Source: Zygnema cylindricum
Taxonomy: Eukaryota; Streptophyta; Zygnematophyceae; Zygnematales; Zygnemataceae
Assembly: GCA_037447655.1 (NCBI GenBank)
Contig: JBBHKE010003410.1
Coordinates: forward strand, 194,082 to 219,402
Direction of reading: 5' to 3'
DNA length: 25,321 nt
Shown: positions 19,553-25,321 of the stretch, piece after piece
Numbering within the stretch: the first letter of the stretch is position 1
How the letters are laid out: each line of letters opens with the position of its first letter
Position numbers and translations under genes: made by a program
Notes under the pieces: model-generated
The model's input: only the letters and a program-made list of their open reading frames with translations
What the model was told of the DNA's origin: nothing
Databases searched by the model: none

Positions 19553-21600
19553 AAGAAAAATAAACATGCTGAATTTGGTCAGAGTGGGGATTGTTTGCTA
19601 AGTGAATCGACTGAAGTGAGACTTAATAGATGGTTAAAATGCCTGAGTCTGAAGCTCAAATACTTGAAGAGTTAAAACACCTAAATTTATTCAATAAATA
19701 TCACCTCTTTGAATGATTCCACTATCCGGGGCTCTTGGGTAAGCCCCAGAGGCCCTTACAAACTTTACGGAAACCTCAAAAAATCTGAAATTCAATATTT
19801 TCTTTGGTGGACCAGTGTATCACCTTTACCAATCGGGCCAAAAGGGAGGTCGAAAATCGTTTGACCAGTCTTTTGGGAGAACGCGGTTATTGGGGCATGT
19901 CGGTAAGTTTTTTTTTTTTTTAATGCTATTGATTCTTATATCTCTACGGAAATTCTCATATATATATAGTAGTCCTACAGAAACTCTTAATACTGTTTTT
20001 ATGTTTTTATTCTTCTATTTCTTTGCAAATTCTTATGTATTTTTTCTAATATTCATACGGAAACTCTTTTATTTCTCTTATATTTCTACTGAAACTTTTA
20101 TGTTTCTGTGAAAAGCTCTTCTATTTTGATGCAAATTCTTGTGTATAGGTGGAAACATTTGAAGTTTTTGGTTGAAAGTTTGGTTACAGAAATACAGGAG
20201 AAATATGAGAGTTTCCTAGGAACTTTAAAAAATAAATAAGGATTTGCATAGAAATAGAAGAATTTCAGTAGAAACATTTTAGTAGAATTTCAGTAGAATT
20301 TTCGTGAAACTTCTTTAATTTTGATGCAAATTCTTGTGTATATGTGGAAACATTTGAAGTTATTGGTTGAAAGTTTAATTACAGGTAGGAACTTTTCATA
20401 AAACTGCGGTGAGAATTTTAAGGGAGTCGATCTCCTGTCTTCCGGAGTGTGGACGAGACAGCAATTTTGTCATTTTTGACGATCAAGACTGTATAAAACT
20501 CATAAAAAACTCCGTGGAGGAGGTGAGTTTTTCTTTTCTTTTCTTTTTGTACTCTTAAAAAACTTTGTGGAGGATGTGAGAAAAAGCTTTTTTTTTGTTT
20601 TTCTATTGTGAACGAGAAGTTACTTCGATCCTGGACGAGGGGAGCAGCAAAGGATGGCAAAGGTAGGGAGGGAAGGAAGGAAGTAGTCTTCTTGACATAA
20701 AGAATGGCTGTTTCATTGTTTACTTTTAGCTCGTAAAACATTTTTTACGGTTTATGGTTTTTTACGGTTTTTTGCGGTTTTTCGTGAAGGAGGTGAGAGA
20801 TAGGTGAGAGGTTTTGTTTTTTCCAATTTGGAAATTGGTGTCACTCGATGTTGGAGTCAACTCGATGTTGGAATTGATTCTTTTCTTTTCATAACCTTGT
20901 TTTGCGATTACTTTTAGCCGTTTAATATTCTTTTTCAATTGTAACTTTGACTTTTATGAATCAAAAGTTCGATTTTTAGGGATCAAGACTTATCAAAGTT
21001 TTGTAAAGATTATTCAGGAAGAGATGCAAAAGACTTTTACTAATTTTTATGTGTTTATTGCCTATTTTGTCTTATTTTTGGAAATAAGCTGTTGGTTGTA
21101 AAATTTCTTTAGTTAACTGTTGAAAATTTGTTTAGCTGCTGCCCTCCCTCTCTCTCACTATCTCCGTCTCCCTCTCTCCACCTCCTATTCTGTCCTTCTA
21201 CTCTCTCCCTCTTTCCCTCTCTATCTCCCCTTCCTCTCTTCCGTCTACTTCTTTCACTCTCTCTTTCCCTCTTTTAAAACTAAAAAGTTTTGCAACAGTT
21301 TCTTCTACGCAGTTTTGAAAACTTTTATTATTGAGAGGAAATTGCTGTGTGTTGTTAAAAATCACGTTTATTTGTATTGCCTCCTGTTTTCTTTTTTACG
21401 CGAGTATTTTTTTTCCTTTGTTTTCTTTTTTTTTGTCTGGAAATTTTTGAGTTACTTCACTTTTTGTATCTTAGAGCATAAAGCAATTTGCAGAACGAAA
21501 AATCAATTCTTTAAACATTTTATATATTTATCCTTTTTGAACTTTTTTTTGGTAAAAAAAAAATGTTAACATTTTTCACAACAACATTTTTTCATCTCTC

Positions 21601-21650
<50 letters not shown>

Positions 21651-22525
21651 ACATGAACACGAACATCTTTTTTCATCTTTTTTGTAAGATATTTTTTTGT
21701 TGTTTTCACGGTTTTGGAAAAAACCTCGCTTTCAGTAGATGAGTTGTAGTAAAGAATTGTGTTTAAAGTTTGTTCAAGGATTGAGAATTTAATGCATGTT
21801 TTTTTTGTTGTTAGGTGAATTTATCATCAGTTTGTTTTCACGATTTGTTTTTTCTTTTTCCTCTTCCTTTCTTTGGGGGGGACAGGTAACTAAAATGAAA
21901 GATTTCAAAGATTCTGTGAAGCTTTTGGGATTCATTGATTCATGGAGAGAAATGACTATGTTAAAATATCTCACAAAAAGACGAAACCAATTATTTTTCG
22001 ACCAAGATTCTGGAGAAGTTTTGCATCAATTAACGACTCTCCTTCGAGGAAACGATCCGGAAAAGTTTATCCGACATTATACGGTAAATTTTTCTCGAAA
22101 AACTTTTTATTCTTTGATCATACTCCTCTATTTTTTCAGTTTTGTTGTTTGATTTATTTCTAATTGTATTGCTATTGCTATTGTTTGTCGATATTTGTTT
22201 ATTTATTCATTGTTAGTGTGATTATTTTTCACCAGGGGCAGTTGGAGGCCAACAATGCTGTGGACTTTTTTGATTTACTTGTTTTGACTGTGGAGCTTTT
22301 TCACAGAGTTCCTTCAATTCTACAGGTACTTACTTTTTTCCCATTGTTTTCTTTTGGTTATATATATATAATATAATATAACTTGCATATATTTTGATTG
22401 CTCAATACAAATTTGAAAAATTTAAATGATTACTTTGCTTTTGATATTTTTATTTATTTTCTATTTGTTTTCACCCACAGTCATTCACGATCATAAAACC
22501 AAAAACGAAAAGCACTTATATTTGT

Positions 22526-22595
<70 letters not shown>

Positions 22596-23290
22596 AATCT
22601 CTATACCTCCCTATACCTCTCGCTCTCTCTCTCTACCTCTCTATCTCTGTGTAATTTGGCTTTGGCCACGCTCATACTACTTCATTTACTTTCACTCTTG
22701 TAAAACCAAAGTTTAAAGAATTTTAACTCACACAAAAACATTCACATATATTTCAACTTTTCCAATCCGAATTCTTGTCCCATTCAGTGAAAAAGAAGAA
22801 AATAAGAAGATTTTTTAATATATTGTCTATTTAGGATTGTTATTTTATCAAAATCTAAAGAATTTAACCACTTTTTTGTAAATGCAAATCTACATCAGAT
22901 CAGATCCTAAATTAATTAAAAATTAGAAAATTAGCGTAATTAAAAACACAATTAGAAATCTGTGATCGAATTTATTTGATTTGAAGTTATAGTTAATTTA
23001 ATTGCAACAAAAAACCCATAATCCTGATAGTACCCAATCCAGGAGCTGGAGTAAGCTGTGTTGAAATTCACAGTGTGAAGAGGGAGGGGGGAGGGAGGAA
23101 GGGGGAGAGAGAGAGAGCAAGAAAGGAGGAAGTTGTGGGTGTCTAAGGAACTCTTCTCTTTTGGAATTGATTTTTATTTTTCTCTTTTTTTGCAGCAATA
23201 TCAAAAAAGGTATACCCATATTTTGGTGGACGAGTTTCAAGATACTGATGAGGTGTCTCCCTCTCCCCTCTCTTCCTCTCCTCCCCCCTC

Positions 23291-23365
<75 letters not shown>

Positions 23366-24242
23366 TGCTCTTCATCTCTCCCCCTCTATCCCCGCATTTT
23401 TTAATAGTAGGTTTTCGACTTTTTTTCACGATCATTTGGACGAGTTTTATTTGCTATTATTATTTATATTTTTTTTACTTACTTGTTTTTTTGTCCTTTT
23501 TTTGTGCGCATGTGTGTGTATCGTGTAAAAAAATGTGACATAGAAAAATACTATGTTTGTACCCCAATGGAGTCCAAAAAGTTGCCATTTTTTTTTATCC
23601 ATAATTCCTTTTTCCTTCTTTCTTTTTCTCTTCCCTTTCTTTTCTTTCTTTTTTTATCGTGTTTCTATCTTTCTTCTTTCTTGTATTTTCTTCATTTTTT
23701 TTCTCTATTTTGTTTTGAGCTTTCTTGTCGTTTTTTTCACTAATAAAATGACATTTTTTTTTTGGGCGACTTTCAAAAGATTCAATACGAAATGGTTCGA
23801 TTGTTATCCGAAAAAAGTCGAAATTTATTTGTCGTTGGAGACGTAGATCAGGTATAGTTTACCGCATTTAAAACCTACATTTTTTTTCTCTCCTTTTTTT
23901 TTAATTGTATTATTATCCTTACACTGATGCTTTTACCTACAATTCAATGGAAACATGATACCAAAATTAGTGTGGGTTTCAGTAGTTATAGCAGATGTAC
24001 AGAGGTTGCCAATGGACCCCACGCTGATAGTGGTGAACAGGTGTGAGCATTATTATCTGGCCTATGAGTTGCCTGAGAAGCATATCTCTCTCCCTATCCA
24101 TCTCCCTCTCCCTCTCCTTCTCCCTCACTCTCCCTCTCCCTCTCTCTCCCTCTTCCAGGCCATCTACAGCTGGCGGGGCGCCAATCCCAAGCTCATGCAG
24201 GCGGCGCTGGACCGAGACTTCCAGAAAGTCACCACTCTCCAG
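16470..24242 (+). CDS. UvrD/PcrA-type SF1A DNA helicase, 5' part of an intron-rich gene
   Basis: Joined exons: 16470-17333, 19816-19902, 20385-20522, 21886-22083, 22236-22325, 23196-23252, 23780-23851, 24159-24242, giving 530 codons with no stop. Domains: a long N-terminal extension (1-240) that starts [15 protein letters not shown], rich in Ser/Arg and poor in acids, like a plastid or mitochondrial transit peptide; Q motif LNKEQREAV (Gln244); Walker A GPGSGKT (260-266); Ia [10 protein letters not shown] (291-300); Ib VGTFHKTA (318-325); [10 protein letters not shown] (435-444); Walker B VDEFQDTD (470-477); motif [18 protein letters not shown] (496-510). Motifs IV-VI lie past the window. Family members are 3'-5' ATP-dependent helicases in repair and replication; organelle targeting is inferred. 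The start was chosen as the first ATG in frame after a TGA at 16368-16370. An additional 5' UTR exon is possible. No other host gene was found. Confidence 0.9.
17775..17977. mobile_element. MITE-like inverted-repeat element in intron 1
   Basis: 20-nt terminal inverted repeats ACACCGCCCATCGCTATTAG (17775-17794) and the complement of ACACTGCCCATTGCTATTAG (17958-17977) match at 18 of 20 positions. They enclose about 200 bp of non-coding AT-rich sequence. No target duplication was found, so the superfamily is undetermined. Confidence 0.7.
18320..18675 (+). repeat. Degenerate tandem array in intron 1
   Basis: About five diverged units of roughly 65-75 bp share the order ATTAATCCCAAACA, a T-rich block, TTATACTCAAT, GTTACATNAAA. 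The boundaries are approximate. Confidence 0.6.
19469..19548. repeat. (AT)n microsatellite
   Basis: About 80 bp of uninterrupted AT dinucleotides in intron 1, able to form cruciforms. Confidence 0.97.
19816..19902 (+). CDS. Helicase exon 2 (motif Ia)
   Basis: 29 codons, [16 protein letters not shown] to GYWGMS, between acceptor GACCAG| and donor TCG|GTAAGT. It supplies the motif Ia segment that exon 1 lacks. It is in a different frame from the longer AT-rich open frame that overlaps it. Confidence 0.9.
20011..20384 (+). repeat. Foldback and duplicated acceptor in intron 2
   Basis: 20011-20035 and 20237-20261 are inverted copies (23 of 25 paired). Separately, 20124-20189 is directly repeated at 20319-20384, an offset of 195. 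The second copy ends at the real acceptor TTACAG|GTAGG, the first at a decoy TTACAG|AAATA. Confidence 0.75.
20385..20522 (+). CDS. Helicase exon 3 (motif Ib)
   Basis: 46 codons from [12 protein letters not shown] through [15 protein letters not shown] to SVEE, between acceptor TTACAG| and donor GAG|GTGAGT. Family members carry TFHS at this point and a D-D/E-Q-D turn before the next helix. Confidence 0.92.
20504..20580 (+). repeat. Duplicated exon 3 donor region
   Basis: AAAAAACTCCGTGGAGGAG|GTGAG (to 20527) recurs as AAAAAACTTTGTGGAGGAT|GTGAG (to 20580), an offset of 53. Use of the second donor would add 53 nt containing an in-frame TAA. Confidence 0.65.
21128..21270 (+). repeat. Pyrimidine-rich tract in intron 3
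   Basis: Mostly CTCC and CTTT words on the sense strand. The overlapping long open frame is a low-complexity artefact. Confidence 0.8.
21598..21650 (+). repeat. (CT)n microsatellite in intron 3
   Basis: Near-perfect CT repeat with two TTT interruptions. Confidence 0.95.
21886..22083 (+). CDS. Helicase exon 4 (domain 1B linker)
   Basis: 66 codons between acceptor GGACAG| and donor ACG|GTAAAT. The frame is fixed by phase and by FIRHYT joining [11 protein letters not shown] of exon 5. [12 protein letters not shown] aligns loosely with the I-S-x-A-K-N-x-L segment of PcrA, but the rest is divergent and somewhat long, so an inner boundary could be wrong. Confidence 0.72.
22236..22325 (+). CDS. 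Helicase exon 5 (DF-DLL motif)
   Basis: 30 codons, [17 protein letters not shown] to VPSILQ, between acceptor CACCAG| and donor CAG|GTACTT. It corresponds to the N-x-x-D-F-D-D-L-L segment before Walker B in UvrD/PcrA. Confidence 0.93.
22529..22594 (+). repeat. Compound (CT)n(AT)n microsatellite in intron 5
   Basis: About 23 CT units pass directly into about 10 AT units. Confidence 0.95.
23196..23252 (+). CDS. Helicase exon 6 (motif II, Walker B)
   Basis: 19 codons with [12 protein letters not shown], between acceptor TTTGCAG| and the weak donor GAG|GTGTCT, which runs straight into a CT-rich tract. Catalytic Asp471-Glu472 are present. Confidence 0.92.
23256..23390 (+). repeat. CT tract at the intron 6 donor
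   Basis: Begins within a few bases of the exon 6 donor, with CCCTCTCC words and then pure (CT)n at about 23294-23355. It makes the donor context GTGTCTCC. Confidence 0.9.
23780..23851 (+). CDS. Helicase exon 7 (first half of motif III)
   Basis: 24 codons, [24 protein letters not shown], with acceptor CAAAAG| and donor CAG|GTATAG. AT-rich codon use (7 of 24 third positions G or C). Confidence 0.93.
24080..24156 (+). repeat. CTCCCT hexamer-like polypyrimidine tract before exon 8
   Basis: Repeated CTCCCT words run into the acceptor CTTCCAG| of exon 8 and serve as a very long polypyrimidine tract. Confidence 0.85.
24159..24242 (+). CDS. Helicase exon 8 (second half of motif III)
   Basis: 28 codons, [21 protein letters not shown] to TTLQ, with acceptor TTCCAG| and donor CAG|GTATAC. 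It follows motif III exactly as in UvrD/PcrA but has strongly GC-rich codons (24 of 28 third positions G or C). The next exon, expected to carry motif IV, was not found up to 25321. Confidence 0.94.
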
Positions 24243-24289
24243 GTATACTAATCACATGTTATTTATTATTATTATTTATTTTTTTTTTT

Positions 24290-24399
24290 GGAATTAGAAA
24301 CAGATTGAGTAAAGATACTGAGTGAAGTGGTTTTTTTTTTTTTCTGGAATTAGATAAAGATTGAGTAAAGATACTGAGTGAAGTGGTTTTTTTTTATTT
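24290..24399 (+). repeat. 56-bp tandem duplication in intron 8
   Basis: GGAATTAGA...GATTGAGTAAAGATACTGAGTG...GGTTTT occurs at 24290 and 24346 with few differences. Confidence 0.88.
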
Positions 24400-24545
24400 T
24401 TGTTAGGCTTTTTTTTGGCTGAAAGGCTGTTGGTTTTGTGTGTTTTTTTTTTTTTGGGCGGGGGGGTTTTTTTTTTTGTTTGGGTTTTTGTTTTTTGTTT
24501 TTTGGTTTTTTTTTTTTGGTTTTGTTTTTTTTTTTTTTTTTTTCG
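24400..24545 (+). repeat. Poly-T/G-run low-complexity region in intron 8
   Basis: T homopolymers with short G runs (GGGCGGGGGGG, TGGG, TGG). The antisense reading frame here (Lys/Pro/Gln/Asn-rich) is an artefact of composition. Confidence 0.85.
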
Positions 24546-25119
24546 TGGTAAAATTTTGAAGCATTAAAAGAACACCTTTTTTTAGATTTTGCAGTGGAAG
24601 GTTTGAGGGAAATTTGAATGGGGAATTGTGGAAACGCTCTAAATTTAAGAATTTGAATGTTTTTCTTTTTTTTATGTGAGTTTCTGGAAATACATTTATC
24701 TTTCTTTTGTTTTGTAATGTAAGTAAGAGCTTTGCCACGAAGAATATGTTTGTAGTCTGGCTATTATAACTATTTATCACAATTTATAACTATTTATTAC
24801 TGTTTCTTACTACTTAATTACTGTTTATTACTATTTATTTATTCATTTATTTGGTCAATAAGTAGAGCTTTTTGCTGAGTTTTTTTTCTTTTTTGAATGT
24901 AACAATTCAAGAAGGCAGACATTCCATGTTTTACCTTTAATTTTCACTATTTGTTCTCTAACATTTTAAATGCGACTTAGTTAGAACAAATGTGTTTTTG
25001 TAAGTGCACTTGATGGCTGCACCGCCGTTAGTGTGGAACTCTCAGGCTCGTGGATTGTTGGTAGGCAATGGTTTTGAAGGCAAAATTTAAGAAACTCGGT
25101 TGAATTGGTTTAGTGTGGA

Positions 25120-25321
25120 ACTACTCTCTCCCTCCCTCTCCCTCTCCGTCAACGTGTCCGTCTCCGTTGTCTCCGTCTCCGTCTCCGTCGTCTCCGTCTC
25201 CGTCGTCTCCCTCTCCCTCTCCGTCAACGTCTCCGTCTCCGTTGTCTCCGTCTCCGTCTCCGTCGTCTCCCTCTCCCTCTCTCTCTTTCTCTCCCTCTCT
25301 CTCTCTCTCTCTCCCTCTCCC
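25120..25321 (+). repeat. CTCCGT/CTCCCT minisatellite at the window edge
   Basis: Hexamer-based pyrimidine repeat with a higher-order period of 75 bp: CGTCAACGTGTCCG at 25147 recurs as CGTCAACGTCTCCG at 25222. Continues to the window end as (CT)n. Confidence 0.9.

Larger units (their letters stand above)
17334..19815 (+). other. Helicase intron 1
   Basis: 2,482 bp, phase 0, with fairly balanced A and T. It contains a MITE-like element (17775-17977), a degenerate tandem array (about 18320-18675) and an (AT)n microsatellite (19469-19548). A frame at 19115-19402 has no recognisable product. Confidence 0.85.

Noticed and set aside
21120-21569. 149-codon hydrophobic frame in intron 3 that could look like a membrane protein.
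   Set aside because: It starts with a non-ATG codon, is made of CT and T runs, and lies between well-supported exons of the helicase.
22998-23538. Long frames of Ser/Leu or Glu/Arg repeats around exon 6.
   Set aside because: They read through the (CT)n microsatellite. Only the 57-nt exon 6 within them matches a protein family.
24403-24780. Antisense Lys/Asn/Pro-rich frame of 125 codons.
   Set aside because: It comes from the poly-T/G-run region and has no start context or recognisable motif.
1-25321. A prokaryote-type defence or secretion system, or CRISPR array.
   Set aside because: No such repeats, operons or protein families were seen. Introns and LTR elements mark the sequence as eukaryotic.

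Overview
The window is nuclear DNA from a eukaryote. It holds GT-AG introns, degenerate Ty1/copia LTR retrotransposons, hAT-like and other short inverted-repeat elements, and long microsatellites. A photosynthetic lineage (plant or alga) is the best guess. The one host gene encodes a bacterial-style UvrD/PcrA helicase with a transit-peptide-like N-terminus, and the LTRs carry G-box (CACGTG) motifs. I cannot name the species. No prokaryotic operon, CRISPR array, rRNA or tRNA gene was seen.

Layout. Positions 1-1829 are a copy of repeat A, which recurs at 14589-16407; both copies contain the same ~820 bp hAT-like element. Repeat B (2033-2306, continuing at 12803-12863) is split by a copia element here called F (2307-12797, + strand, flanked by cgtaa/cgtga). 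F has recognisable LTRs, gag, protease, integrase, reverse transcriptase and RNase H, all interrupted. Its 3' LTR is split by a second, younger copia element, R (8388-12649, - strand, perfect TCTTG target duplication), which keeps gag but has lost most of pol. The uninterrupted copy of repeat B at 13363-13697 serves as the empty site. A purine tract (12893-13045) and a broken hAT-like end (13866-14030) fill the space before repeat A copy 2.

From 16470 to the right edge runs the helicase gene. Eight exons were reconstructed (16470-17333, 19816-19902, 20385-20522, 21886-22083, 22236-22325, 23196-23252, 23780-23851, 24159-24242). They give 530 codons in one open frame, covering the Q motif and helicase motifs I, Ia, Ib, II and III. 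All eight introns begin in phase 0. The C-terminal half (motifs IV-VI) lies beyond the window. The introns contain a MITE-like element, degenerate tandem arrays and large sense-strand CT/T expansions.

Most notable: both copia elements place, directly after the 5' LTR, the same 15-nt sequence complementary to the anticodon arm of initiator tRNA-Met (half-tRNA priming). The ATG that pairs with the CAU anticodon is in frame with gag. Also notable are the nested insertions with duplicated target sites, a 384-bp identical block within an otherwise diverged repeat, and an abrupt GC jump in helicase exon 8.
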